From Sipunculus nudus (Eukaryota > Annelida > Sipuncula > Golfingiida > Sipunculidae): 64,000 bases of DNA. A program made the position numbers and the translations under genes. Numbering within the stretch: the stretch's first letter is position 1; every line of letters starts with the position of its first letter. The stretch lies in assembly GCA_026874595.1 (NCBI GenBank), contig JAPPUL010000068.1, positions 573,001-637,000 of the forward strand, given 5' to 3'. The notes beneath the pieces are model-generated. The model was not told where the DNA came from. It did no database searches and saw nothing but the letters and a program-made list of their open reading frames with translations. This document shows positions 19,681-29,137 of this stretch, piece after piece.

Positions 19681-19997
19681 TTTGGTAATCCTGCTATCTT
19701 ACACGCCTGTTTTGCCGGACCACCAGGATACAACTTATATAAATACTTTGTATTACCTTTATCTGGACCAAGCTTTTTGCCTATTGCCTTCGTTAAGATT
19801 CTTATCATTGGCGCTATCTTATATTCTTCATAATACTCTTTAAGAAAATTGATGACCTCCCAATGCGCTTCTGTCATGTCTATCCCCTCAAGCTCTGCTA
19901 TGTGTTTTGCTACATCATCATCCCAATCTTCTACGTTTTCTAAAAAACCATCCTCGTCCACTGCCAATGTCCTGCCTGATACTTCTATTGCTGCCAT
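19662..19997 (-). CDS. dsrC: DsrC sulfur-carrier protein
   Basis: Small cytoplasmic protein that carries sulfur between the sulfurtransferases, sulfite reductase and DsrMKJOP. The 111 residues end in the flexible arm CKIAGLPKPTGCV, with C99 and the penultimate C110 spaced eleven apart; these two redox cysteines define true DsrC as opposed to TusE. A strong AAGGAGG precedes the ATG. It is the first gene of the dsr operon here. Confidence 0.97.
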   Translation of the reverse strand: MAAIEVSGRTLAVDEDGFLENVEDWDDDVAKHIAELEGIDMTEAHWEVINFLKEYYEEYKIAPMIRILTKAIGKKLGPDKGNTKYLYKLYPGGPAKQACKIAGLPKPTGCV

Positions 19998-20056
19998 ATA
20001 CCCTCCTTTTTTAACCTTTTTTGCTTATTTAAAGATACTTCTTACATTTGTATATA

Positions 20057-20085
20057 AATATATATACTTTATATTTACTAGCCAA
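20057..20085 (-). promoter_or_regulatory. Candidate sigma-70 promoter of the dsr operon
   Basis: On the minus strand TTGGCT, a 17-base spacer and TATATT lie about 60 bases upstream of the dsrC start. The 277-base gap to dapF holds no gene. Confidence 0.45.
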
Positions 20086-20274
20086 ATATAAAATCCAAAC
20101 ATTAAACTTCTACTAGCCTAATAACCATCGAATATACAGCCCATAAGCTTTATTACTAACAAGTTTTTGCCCCACTTAGTTCCCATTTAATTATTTTTTT
20201 ACCTCTTACTCCCTCTTACTCCCTCTTACCTTGCTGCTCTTCCTTCTCTTAATCTTTATAATCTTATAGCTTTA

Positions 20275-21141
20275 CTATATCTCTCCCTCAAATACTAGCT
20301 CCGCTGGGCCCTTTAAATATATATCCCCCCCCCCATCTGCCTCCAGTAGCACCATCCCACCTTTTAGATGATTTCTAACTCGTCTGTCTAATATCTTATT
20401 TTCTATCCCAGCTCCAAGTACTGCACATGCTCCCGTCCCGCAAGCAAGCGTTTCTCCACTGCCACGCTCCCACGTCCTTTGTCTTACCTCTTGCCGACTT
20501 ATTACCTCCACTATCTCTACATTTATTCTATTTGGAAATATCTTGTGATGCTCAAGCTCCTTGCCATACCTCTCAAGCTCAAATCTATCTAAACTCTCTG
20601 CTCCATCCAGGAATATTACACAATGTGGATTGCCCATCGATACCCCTGTGAACTTAAATACTCGATCCAATACCTCTATATCCTCATTTATTACTCGCCC
20701 GCTATAGCCAAGCACCGGTATCTTCTCCGCTCTGAATTCTGCCTTCCCCATGTTTATCTGTACATTCCCTACCTTACCCCCACCCGCATTACCCCCACCA
20801 CCATCTACATCCCCCAAAAGCTCTACCCTAACATTGCATACATTCCCTCCCGTTTCTATCTCAAATTCCTTCTTCTTCGTTAGTTTATTATCATAAAGAT
20901 ATTTTGCAACGCATCTTAGCCCATTACCGCATGTCTCCGCCTTGCTGCCATCTGCATTGTACATCTCCATCTCAAATTCACAAAGTCGCCCAGGCTTTAT
21001 TAATATTAATCCGTCTGCCCCTATCCCAAAATTACGATCACTAAGCTTTATTGCTAAGTCTCTCGGGTTTTTTACCCGTTCTCTAAAACAGTTTATATAG
21101 ATATAATCATTGCCTAATCCATGCATCTTTGTAAATTTCAT
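20275..21141 (-). CDS. dapF: Diaminopimelate epimerase DapF
   Basis: Interconverts LL- and meso-diaminopimelate for lysine and peptidoglycan synthesis. Both catalytic cysteines are in family motifs: ADGSKAETCGNGLRC and GETLACGTGACA. The N-terminus (KFTKMHGLGNDYI) is canonical. A glycine-rich insertion (DVDGGGGNAGGGK, about residues 111-123) looks like repeat expansion. Length 288 is slightly above average for that reason. Confidence 0.96.
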   Translation of the reverse strand: MKFTKMHGLGNDYIYINCFRERVKNPRDLAIKLSDRNFGIGADGLILIKPGRLCEFEMEMYNADGSKAETCGNGLRCVAKYLYDNKLTKKKEFEIETGGNVCNVRVELLGDVDGGGGNAGGGKVGNVQINMGKAEFRAEKIPVLGYSGRVINEDIEVLDRVFKFTGVSMGNPHCVIFLDGAESLDRFELERYGKELEHHKIFPNRINVEIVEVISRQEVRQRTWERGSGETLACGTGACAVLGAGIENKILDRRVRNHLKGGMVLLEADGGGDIYLKGPAELVFEGEI

Positions 21142-21256
21142 CTCTTAACCTATATCTATATTTTAAACCAAGCTTTTATTTATTGTATTTATTCTTTATA
21201 TTAAAACTTATATAGAGAAGCCATAATGTATAATTTAAGCTAGTTTAATATAACGA

Positions 21257-22024
21257 CTATTTACTAAGCAGTACTTCTTTTGCCAAAAACTTATTTATTG
21301 ACTCTTTTGTATCTCTTATCTCTACCTTAAACACTTCCTCGTCTATGTCCCGAAGCCCATATAACGCTTCCTCGTATTTGTCATTAAGCATTATACATTT
21401 GTCCTCTGTCTCCTCTATAAATAGTAATAACTCCTCTTCACTTCGACCCTTCAATAACTCCTTTGTCTTGAAAAAACTTTCATTTAACTCTTCTAAGGTT
21501 TGCTTTATTTCATCGCCTAGTGCCTGCTTCTTCTTCGGTATCCGACGACCACTTCCTAGCCTCCTTATAACCAAAAATATCACTATCAGCAATATCCCGC
21601 TCCCGCCAAGTAATCCTACATATATCCCAACCCCCTCCGCTTCGTATCTTGATAACAACGCTTGGGCATCGTTTACCGACTTTAATGTCTTTAAATAACT
21701 TTTATGATCCTCTGCATATGCTTCTATTTTAAGCGCTTCTGTTAATATCATCTTCGCTCTTGTTAAATCTGTACCTGCTTTTCGATAACTGCCATCTCCA
21801 AAATGTTTTAACCCGCGCCTTAAATAACTTTCTGATATATAATAAACTGCTCTCCTTTGCCCTTCCTTCTCATTTAAAGACTTTGTAAAATCCTCTATAG
21901 CTTTGTCATAATCTTTAATTATATATGCCTCATACCCGCTCTCATAATAACTGCCCCACATCTGGGCTGCCATACAAAGTAGTATTAGTATTTGGATAGG
22001 AAATAATATCTTTATATTGCTCAT
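21257..22024 (-). CDS. TPR and single-helix membrane protein, function unknown
   Basis: 255 residues. An N-terminal signal or anchor (about 5-23) is followed by TPR-like pairs (SGYEAYIIKDYDKAIEDFTK, about 28-47, and more to about 105). A strong transmembrane helix (about 133-152) then leads into a basic stretch and a long acidic coiled coil. The layout suggests a periplasmic TPR part and a cytoplasmic coil. No family recognised. Transcribed away from the aminotransferase gene. Confidence 0.65.
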   Translation of the reverse strand: MSNIKILFPIQILILLCMAAQMWGSYYESGYEAYIIKDYDKAIEDFTKSLNEKEGQRRAVYYISESYLRRGLKHFGDGSYRKAGTDLTRAKMILTEALKIEAYAEDHKSYLKTLKSVNDAQALLSRYEAEGVGIYVGLLGGSGILLIVIFLVIRRLGSGRRIPKKKQALGDEIKQTLEELNESFFKTKELLKGRSEEELLLFIEETEDKCIMLNDKYEEALYGLRDIDEEVFKVEIRDTKESINKFLAKEVLLSK

Positions 22025-22362
22025 ATAAACCCTGCACTCTATTGGCTTATTTAAAACATTACTTTAACTAGCTTATAATGCTTTGTAGTATAATGCTTTT
22101 TTAATTAAGATAATATATTATCGTTTTATAGCTGTATAAATATTTTTATTAACTTGCATTTAAGGGATACTTTGTTATCTTGTATATTTTTCGTTTTACC
22201 ATGGTCCACATAATTAGGGTCGTCTCGTTAAATCTTATTATTAAACTTTTATATCCTCTAGCTGGATATTCTTTTTTTTGGCTTTTACTTTACTTAAAAA
22301 AAGCAAGTAAATATATATTATTTTTTATTTTAAAACACTTATAATGAAGGAGGCTTTAGCTT
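22025..22362. other. 338-bp AT-rich divergent intergenic region
   Basis: No gene seen. It separates divergent starts. A perfect inverted repeat ATATCC-N7-GGATAT lies at 22251-22269 and could be an operator. A strong ribosome site (AAGGAGG) precedes the aminotransferase ATG. Confidence 0.5.
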
Positions 22363-23529
22363 ATGTTAAAGGACTTTTTAATTTCTCCAGGACCTACTCA
22401 GGTTCCACATGACATATTGGCAGCGATGGCACAGCCTTTATATCATCATAGAACACCCAAATTCAGTTCCGTGCTTGTCAATACGATTGACTTACTGAAA
22501 CAACTTTATAGCACAAAAGAAGAGGTATATATATTATCTTCAAGCGGGACGGGAGGTATGGAGGCGGCTGTCGTTAATACTTTGTCGCCAGGAGACAAGG
22601 CTATTGTTGTTCGTGCTGGGAAGTTTGGTGAGCGGTGGGGTGATATTTGTGAGGCTTATAACGTAAGACCTTTTTATATAGACGTTAATTGGGGTTCTTC
22701 GGTCTCTCTTTCTGCTATTAAAAATGCGTTTGCCCAAAACCCTGATGCTAAGGCTTTGTTTATTCAATATTGTGAAACCTCAACTGGTGCGCAAAACCCT
22801 GTTAAGGAGATTGCTTCTTTTGTCAAAGATACTGGTGCTATTTTTGTTGTTGATGCCATTACGGCTCTTGGTGTTAGCGAGTGCCCTGTTGATGAATGGA
22901 ATATTGACATTGCTGTTTGCGGTTCCCAGAAGTCTTTAATGCTTCCGCCGGGTCTTGCGTTCATATCCTTTTCTGAGAAAGCACGTGAGCTTTCCAAGTC
23001 ATCAACTTTACCTAAACTATATTTTGATCTAAAACAGGAGAGAAAAGCTCTTAAAAATAATACTACAGCATGGACTCCCGCTGTTTCACTTATTATTGGA
23101 CTAAATCGTGCTTTAAATCGTATAGTTTTGGAGGAGGGTTTAAATAATGTAATTGCTCGGCACGCTCTCATTGCTGATGCAACCCGTAAGGGAGTTGGGG
23201 CTTTAGGACTTGAACTTTTTGCAGATAATCCTGCTAACTCTGTAACATCTGTTAAAGTGCCTGAGGGTATTGACGGAGCTAAGATACCAAAGCTTATGAG
23301 AGATAAATATGGTGTTGCTATTGCTGGAGGGCAGTCTTCTTTAAAGGGTAAGATATTTCGTATTGGGCACCTTGGTTATATCGAGAAAAGTGATTTGGCT
23401 ATCGCCTTTCAGGCCCTAGAATTTACACTAAAAGACCTTGGCTATGAATTTACTTGGGGAGCTTCCCTAAAAGCTGTTCAAACTGCACTTTATGATATAT
23501 ACAAGAATATTCCTATAAGGACTAACTAA
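22363..23529 (+). CDS. Class V aminotransferase (alanine-glyoxylate / serine-pyruvate type)
   Basis: PLP enzyme of fold type I. The N-terminus (FLISPGPTQVP) and HHRTPKFS are typical of the AGXT/serine-glyoxylate family. The PLP lysine lies in CGSQKSLMLPPG. The C-terminal AGGQSSLKGKIFRIGHLGY is a family signature. Length 388 fits. It may serve serine or glyoxylate metabolism, but the amino donor cannot be fixed from sequence. Its codons favour T-ending forms. Its last three codons and stop form the left edge of the array shared with ppc. Confidence 0.88.
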   Translation: MLKDFLISPGPTQVPHDILAAMAQPLYHHRTPKFSSVLVNTIDLLKQLYSTKEEVYILSSSGTGGMEAAVVNTLSPGDKAIVVRAGKFGERWGDICEAYNVRPFYIDVNWGSSVSLSAIKNAFAQNPDAKALFIQYCETSTGAQNPVKEIASFVKDTGAIFVVDAITALGVSECPVDEWNIDIAVCGSQKSLMLPPGLAFISFSEKARELSKSSTLPKLYFDLKQERKALKNNTTAWTPAVSLIIGLNRALNRIVLEEGLNNVIARHALIADATRKGVGALGLELFADNPANSVTSVKVPEGIDGAKIPKLMRDKYGVAIAGGQSSLKGKIFRIGHLGYIEKSDLAIAFQALEFTLKDLGYEFTWGASLKAVQTALYDIYKNIPIRTN

Positions 23530-24050
23530 GTTAGTATTTTTACCTAACCTGTGTTTCTAAGGCCGGATGCTATACAGTTTATACTGTTTGCAAGCATCCG
23601 GAAGTGTATATCGTCACTTGCAAAATCATTATCCGTATAATCTCCTCTTCGTTTCAAATAAATCAAAGGACTAACTAAGTTAGTATTTTTACCTAACCTG
23701 TGTTTCTAAGGCCGGATGCTATACAGTTTATACTGTTTGCAAGCATCCGTGTATATCGTCACTTGCAAAATCATTATCCGTATAATCTCCTCTTCGTTTC
23801 AAATAAATCAAAGGACTAACTAAGTTAGTATTTTTACCTAACCTGTGTTTCTAAGGCCGGATGCTATACAGTTTATACTGTTTGCAAGCATCCGTGTATA
23901 TCGTCACTTGCAAAATCATTATCCGTATAATCTCCTCTTCGTTTCAAATAAATCAAAGGACTAACTAAGTTAGTATTTTTACCTAACCTGTGTTTCTAAG
24001 GCCGGATGCTATACAGTTTATACTGTTTGCAAGCATCCGGAAGTGTATAT
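23519..24050. repeat. Tandem array of fused aminotransferase/ppc 3' ends
   Basis: Units begin with the aminotransferase end (GGACTAACTAAG) at 23519, 23668, 23813 and 23958, giving periods of 149, 145 and 145 bp. Each holds a copy of the ppc 3' end on the minus strand; the copy at 23958 runs into the real ppc. Units 1-3 carry a variant ppc segment and an internal deletion, and units 2 and 3 also lack 4 bases. Each unit contains a hairpin (CCGGATGC...GCATCCGG enclosing ACAGT-TTAT-ACTGT; 24002-24040 in the last copy), truncated by one base pair or more in units 2 and 3. Apart from this array the 453-base gap is empty. Confidence 0.92.
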
Positions 24051-26685
24051 CGTCGCTTGCCACATCATCATCTTTATAATTTATCCCTCTTTTTAAAAGG
24101 ACTATCTGTATCAAGTTCAGTAAATCTATATGAGGGTTTCTGTGTTCTATAGATTTATCGAGTAATGATGCTGTTTCAAATAAATCACTTTGGCGTTTTA
24201 TCCTTAAAATATAAGATTTAGTAAGCTCATGTTCTTTTCGTATCATACCGTATATCTTTTTGCCTACTTCCTTATCCTTAACTATATCCGCATATAAAGC
24301 TGCAATCTCTATATCTGTTTTTGCAAGGCTCATTGAAATGTTATCTATCAATACACTAAAAAATAGCCATTTGTCATACATCTCACATAAAAGCTCTTCG
24401 TTCCCTCCTCCGTCCTCCTCTAAGAACTTCTTAAATCCATATCCAACCCCATACCAGCCTGATATGATATGACGGTTTTGTATCCAGCTAAATACCCACG
24501 GAATTGCTCTTATATTGTTTATACTGTCTGCTTGCTTTCTTTTGGCCGGCCTTGAGGCTATATTTAACTTCTGGATGCTTGCAAAGGGAGTTGCCTCTTT
24601 GAAATACAAAAACAAATCCTTGTCACTTACCAACTTTCTATATGCCTCATACGAATAGCTAGATATCTTTTCCATTGCCTTCTCATACTCCAAAACCCTC
24701 TTAACATCTTCTTCCTTAGCATTACATATACTCTCCATTCCCGCCTCCATCACCTTAGACATAAGTAAACTTATCCGCATAATCGCTGTGTGTTCATGGG
24801 CATACTTCCTAGATATTACCTCACCCTGCTCCGTTATCTTTATCTTGCCATTTACACTCTCTTTAGGCTGAGCCTCTATTGACTTGCCAACATATTCACT
24901 CCCTCCCCGGCTTATTGACCCACCTCGTCCATGAAACAGCTTTAATACTATATTATATTTTTGTGCTATTGCGAATAGCGTTTGTTGGGCCTTGTATAAT
25001 TCCCATACTGAAGTTAGTATTCCTCCTTGCTTATTACTGTCTGAGTAGCCTATCATCACCTCTTGTATATTCCCTCGGGCTGCAAGATGTTTTGTGTATG
25101 CTTGATTCAAAAATAAATCTTCCAAAACTTTACTTGCATTTGATAAATCGTCTATCGTCTCAAAAAGTGGTACTATATCAAGTCGACTAAAACATTCACC
25201 CTCTCCACCTCCCAAAACCCCATAAAGCCCCGCTTCCTTGGCTAGTAACAATACTGCAAGTACATCATGTGCTCCGTGCGTCATGCTTATTATATAGCTT
25301 CCTATCGCTTGTTCCGATATTGTATCTTGAGCTATCTTTATCTCTTTGAACACTTTATGTGTCTCTTCATTCTCTTTCGTTGTGAATTTATAATGTATTG
25401 GGATTAACGGGCGGGGACTTAAAAGCTCTTTTGTTAAAAACTTTATCTTCTCGCCATCTCCTAGCTCGTCATAACTCCCACCTCCTAGTATATTAAGTCC
25501 GCTTACTACATCATCTAGTAATGTATGATGACGGGCCCCTATCTCCCTTATATCCAAGCTTACAAGATGAAAGCCAAATACCTTAACCTTCCTAAGTAGT
25601 GGGTCAAGCTCTGTTTTTGCAACTCGCTCGTTTTGTCCTTCTATTAGGGCATGTCGAAGTAAGTTTAAATCTTCTAAAAAATCTTCTACACTTGAGTAAG
25701 AATAATCCTTTGCTCCATATTCATCTTCTGCATAATACAAAATCTGTTCTAAATCCCTCTTTTTTGAGTACATTGTGTTTTCAAGGCGTAACTTTATAAG
25801 CGATACTTTTTGTCTGTAAAGCTCATGAGGGTTTCTTGCAACTATTTTATGAAAATCTACTTTTAGTAATTCTTTATCATGCAAAAGCGACTTTTCAAGT
25901 ATTTTTGACTCCGGGGTTAGATACCTTGACTGGCTAAAGGACATTATAAGCTCATTTAAGGAGTCTATATATTTCTTTATTATCAAATCCTTATGTCTTA
26001 AAAGGGTTTCTTTTGTAACCACGCTTGTAACATTAGGATTTCCATCACGATCGCCGCCTATCCAAGAACCAAAACGAAGAATAGTCGGTATTTGAAATTT
26101 GTATCCTGGATAAAAGTCAGAAAGGCTTACCTCAAGCTCTTTATACAAGGGGTTTACTATATTATAAAATATTTTGTCGAAATAAAAAAGACCGTTATTA
26201 ACCTCTTGTAAGACAGTGGGCTTTTCAAGTTTGACATCTCCCGTAAACCATAATTTGCTAACCTCGTTTAAAACAAGTTCTCTTATATTCCTTATCTCAT
26301 GCTCACTGTGCTCTACTGTTGTTTTATTTAAAAGTAGCTCATATATTTTTAGATATTTCTCAAGTACGGTATGACGTTTTGTCTCGCTTGGATGTGCTGT
26401 TATTACAGGTTGTATGTCGAGTTTGTCAAGAAGCTTTTGTACATCCTCTGCACTGCACCCCTGCTCTTTGAAGGTTCTTATACATTGTTCTAGGGAATCG
26501 CCTACTAATGCTTCGCTTTTTAATGTTTCTCTATCAAGCAAATGTAAGTATACGTCCTCTGATATATTTAGAAGCTGAAAGTATATCCTGTAAAATCTAA
26601 GTATTATAAACATGGTTTCTCTATCAAGACGTTCAATCCCTTTATAAAGCTCTTCCTTGCTCATCTTCTCACTTTCCTCTCCCAC
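23983..26685 (-). CDS. ppc: Phosphoenolpyruvate carboxylase
   Basis: Carboxylates PEP to oxaloacetate, feeding citrate synthase. Catalytic signatures are present: TAHPSETKRHTV, FHGRGGSISRGG and GYSDSNKQGG. The end SINCIASGLRNTG is the conserved C-terminus. The end given uses the first conventional start (GTG at 26685), yielding 900 residues. Family-like sequence (including LKEQLGEEVYNKV) continues in frame for 32 more codons to 26781, where an ATC lies 8 bases after GGAGG. The true protein is therefore probably about 932 residues with an unusual or mutated start. Confidence 0.95.
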   Translation of the reverse strand: MGEESEKMSKEELYKGIERLDRETMFIILRFYRIYFQLLNISEDVYLHLLDRETLKSEALVGDSLEQCIRTFKEQGCSAEDVQKLLDKLDIQPVITAHPSETKRHTVLEKYLKIYELLLNKTTVEHSEHEIRNIRELVLNEVSKLWFTGDVKLEKPTVLQEVNNGLFYFDKIFYNIVNPLYKELEVSLSDFYPGYKFQIPTILRFGSWIGGDRDGNPNVTSVVTKETLLRHKDLIIKKYIDSLNELIMSFSQSRYLTPESKILEKSLLHDKELLKVDFHKIVARNPHELYRQKVSLIKLRLENTMYSKKRDLEQILYYAEDEYGAKDYSYSSVEDFLEDLNLLRHALIEGQNERVAKTELDPLLRKVKVFGFHLVSLDIREIGARHHTLLDDVVSGLNILGGGSYDELGDGEKIKFLTKELLSPRPLIPIHYKFTTKENEETHKVFKEIKIAQDTISEQAIGSYIISMTHGAHDVLAVLLLAKEAGLYGVLGGGEGECFSRLDIVPLFETIDDLSNASKVLEDLFLNQAYTKHLAARGNIQEVMIGYSDSNKQGGILTSVWELYKAQQTLFAIAQKYNIVLKLFHGRGGSISRGGSEYVGKSIEAQPKESVNGKIKITEQGEVISRKYAHEHTAIMRISLLMSKVMEAGMESICNAKEEDVKRVLEYEKAMEKISSYSYEAYRKLVSDKDLFLYFKEATPFASIQKLNIASRPAKRKQADSINNIRAIPWVFSWIQNRHIISGWYGVGYGFKKFLEEDGGGNEELLCEMYDKWLFFSVLIDNISMSLAKTDIEIAALYADIVKDKEVGKKIYGMIRKEHELTKSYILRIKRQSDLFETASLLDKSIEHRNPHIDLLNLIQIVLLKRGINYKDDDVASDDIHFRMLANSINCIASGLRNTG

Positions 26686-26976
26686 AAAGGGAATTACCTT
26701 ATTATATACTTCCTCTCCAAGTTGCTCTTTTAAAACATCTAATAAAATATTATTTAGAAATTGAAATTCAAAAGTACCGATTTGTCTATCCTCCCATTAG
26801 CATTCTATTTATTTAACCCGCTTTTATTACTAAATAAAGCAATATTTTACAAAAATACCTACATGCCATTCATTTATTATTTGTATACTTTCGACTATTT
26901 ATAGTGTGTTTGGTAGATAAATTTAATGTGTTTTAATGTAAAGACTAAAATAGAAATTAAAAGTCTTATTAAGTAT

Positions 26977-27018
26977 ATTTAGAAAATAATATTTAGAAAA
27001 TAATATTTAGAAAATAAA
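26977..27018 (+). repeat. 14-bp tandem repeat, three copies
   Basis: TATTTAGAAAATAA-type units repeat three times about 50 bases before the start of the 680-residue protein, within the 266-base gap to ppc. AT-rich; no other feature seen there. Confidence 0.7.
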
Positions 27019-27066
27019 AAGATATTATTATAGTATCCTTTATTGTCTTTATTTTAGGTAATTAAT

Positions 27067-29109
27067 ATGCAAGACAATACTCCGTTTAAACCTATCCTAG
27101 AAGAAAAAGATAAACCAACTCTTCGTACTTCGCAGAAAATGATATTTAAGGTAGCGGCAAAGTCTTTTGATAAAGGAGATATTGAGTCAAGCGTTTTTAT
27201 GTATTCAAAATTGCTAAGCTCACAAAATATTAAAGAGCACATTAAAGCAAAAATAGAAGCAATAATTAATGCATCTTTAAAGGATAATCTTAAAGCTAAG
27301 GAAGATATTGAAACTAAAAAGTTACGCTCCAAAAGGCGTAGTAGTGATATAGACCCTGCAAATCCCACTCTAAAAAATACCGATAGACGCAAGAATTTTT
27401 TGGGCAGACGAGCTGATGATAAAAAAAACGTACTTAAAAATATAAACTCTTTTCTTTTAGAACATATAGAAACGGACATTAAAGCAAAAGATAATCTAGA
27501 TAAAGATATCATAAAACAGGATGATGAACTTAATAAGGCAAGAGAAGATTTTTTTGTAAACCAGACTAAAGATTCAGTAATAGATAATATATTAAAGAAT
27601 CTGGTAGAACAGATTAATCTTTCAAAAGAGCTTTCAAAAGAAGGATTAGATAATCTAATTGATAAGATGCAATCAATAGAGCCAAGCAAAAAAAGCGAAG
27701 GAGTTGGGCTATCAGAAGATGTAACTTCGTATCTTGAGGACGATTCATATCCTGAGGGAGCTTTTTCTAACTCATATAATGAAGCTAATGAGGCTAAGGG
27801 GTTAGGTTCTGGAGCTACTTTTTACGATGAGAATGAGCAATCGGTTATAGATGACACTTTAGCAGATGCATTAAACAAGACGCTTGAAAACACTCTAAAC
27901 GTTAAGCTATCCCCAGATGAAGCGATTAAAGAGAAACTAAACTCATTAGAAGAAAGACATAAACATCTATCTAATACGATGGAAAGGACCTTAAATGACA
28001 GTGTTAAAGCGATATCAAACTTATCGCAGTTAACCTTAGAAGCTCTAAAAACAAAAAAGGCTTCGGTTTTGGATTCTGATGTTTTGGGACAAGATGATAA
28101 TATTATAAGCTTTGGAGCAGATGCTAGAGGTTCAAATAAGGCGACTAAAGGGGGTGTAGCAGGGACAGAAGATGCTTTAGAGGCAGATGAAGAGCAGGGG
28201 AAAGGAGGTGAGAAAGAGGGGAAAGGAGGTGAGAAAGAAGATGAGAAAGAGGGGAAAGGAGATGAGAAAGAAGATGAGAAAGAAGATGAGAAAGAAGATG
28301 AGAAAGAAGATGAGGATGTAGTAAAAGAGATGGATGATCTTAGAAATGCTATTTTAAATGCAAAAAAGAAGTTAAAGGAAGATAAGGCATTGGGCACTAT
28401 GGGCACGAGGGGGAGCATGATGAGTATGGGGAGTGATGGAATCAAAGGGGAGGAAGGTATAAAGGAGAAAGGAGGAGGAGAAGCAGTTATTAATAGAAAC
28501 GAAGAGAGTGCTGGTGGAGGAATGGCAGATAATGGAGAGGGTTATGAATCAGGTTTATACAAAGCAAAAGAAGAAGCTATAAAAGTAGAAACAAAGCCTC
28601 GCGGCATTTCGCGTGTATCCTTGAGTCAAGCAAGAGAGGAACAATCAAAACTAACTAAAGAAATAGTAAAAGAAGTTTTAGAAGAAACAAATAAAGAGAA
28701 GGTAGCACAAATCGAGCCTCAAAAACACAGTATAAAATCGATAAAGAAGGAGATAAAGCTTACATTTGACTTTAGCGACATGTTTAACAATAAATACTAC
28801 AGAAGATACCAAGGGATGCTAAACGAGGCAGCATATCTGGTAGCAAGACATAAGCTTGACGAGGCGCTTGAATATTATTACGTGATAAAAGATCAACAAA
28901 TCCCAAAATCGTTTAAAATGATGTTACAAACGAATATAGATGATATAGAGAATACGATAGTAGAAACATTTCATTATTCTGACACAATAGTAAAAGTAAA
29001 TGAAGAGGGAGAGGTATCGAAGTTAAAGGTAATTCCGGATTCTCAAGATGATGTGCAAGAGGAGGCAGCGCCTAAAAGGCAAGATTCTATAATAAGCTTT
29101 AATGAATAG
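27067..29109 (+). CDS. Acidic coiled-coil/TPR-like protein, function unknown
   Basis: 680 residues, highly charged, with no signal peptide or membrane helix. Residues 1-60 look like a helical TPR-like pair. A basic patch with DRRKNFLGRR lies at about 101-115. A long acidic, coiled-coil-prone middle follows, including lysine-glutamate-aspartate repeats at about 378-420 made by 12-bp and 21-bp tandem repeats. The last 120 residues (YRRYQGMLNEAAYL onward) form a second TPR-like region. The short motif IISFxxx occurs at about 351 and again at the very end. No known family recognised. Confidence 0.7.
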   Translation: MQDNTPFKPILEEKDKPTLRTSQKMIFKVAAKSFDKGDIESSVFMYSKLLSSQNIKEHIKAKIEAIINASLKDNLKAKEDIETKKLRSKRRSSDIDPANPTLKNTDRRKNFLGRRADDKKNVLKNINSFLLEHIETDIKAKDNLDKDIIKQDDELNKAREDFFVNQTKDSVIDNILKNLVEQINLSKELSKEGLDNLIDKMQSIEPSKKSEGVGLSEDVTSYLEDDSYPEGAFSNSYNEANEAKGLGSGATFYDENEQSVIDDTLADALNKTLENTLNVKLSPDEAIKEKLNSLEERHKHLSNTMERTLNDSVKAISNLSQLTLEALKTKKASVLDSDVLGQDDNIISFGADARGSNKATKGGVAGTEDALEADEEQGKGGEKEGKGGEKEDEKEGKGDEKEDEKEDEKEDEKEDEDVVKEMDDLRNAILNAKKKLKEDKALGTMGTRGSMMSMGSDGIKGEEGIKEKGGGEAVINRNEESAGGGMADNGEGYESGLYKAKEEAIKVETKPRGISRVSLSQAREEQSKLTKEIVKEVLEETNKEKVAQIEPQKHSIKSIKKEIKLTFDFSDMFNNKYYRRYQGMLNEAAYLVARHKLDEALEYYYVIKDQQIPKSFKMMLQTNIDDIENTIVETFHYSDTIVKVNEEGEVSKLKVIPDSQDDVQEEAAPKRQDSIISFNE

Positions 29110-29137
29110 TCTTTGTAGTATATAAAATTATAAAGAG

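Noticed and set aside
19280-19843. Plus-strand ORFs with PFLTPFSPL repeats between dsrC and dsrM
   Set aside because: Wrong-strand reading of the 11-bp array; overlaps the real dsrM and dsrC genes.
23519-24050. CRISPR-like regular repeats
   Set aside because: Units are ~145 bp, contiguous, and derived from the two flanking genes; there are no unique spacers and no cas genes.
27822-28445. Minus-strand serine/phenylalanine-rich ORF
   Set aside because: Antisense of the acidic lysine-glutamate repeat in the 680-residue protein.
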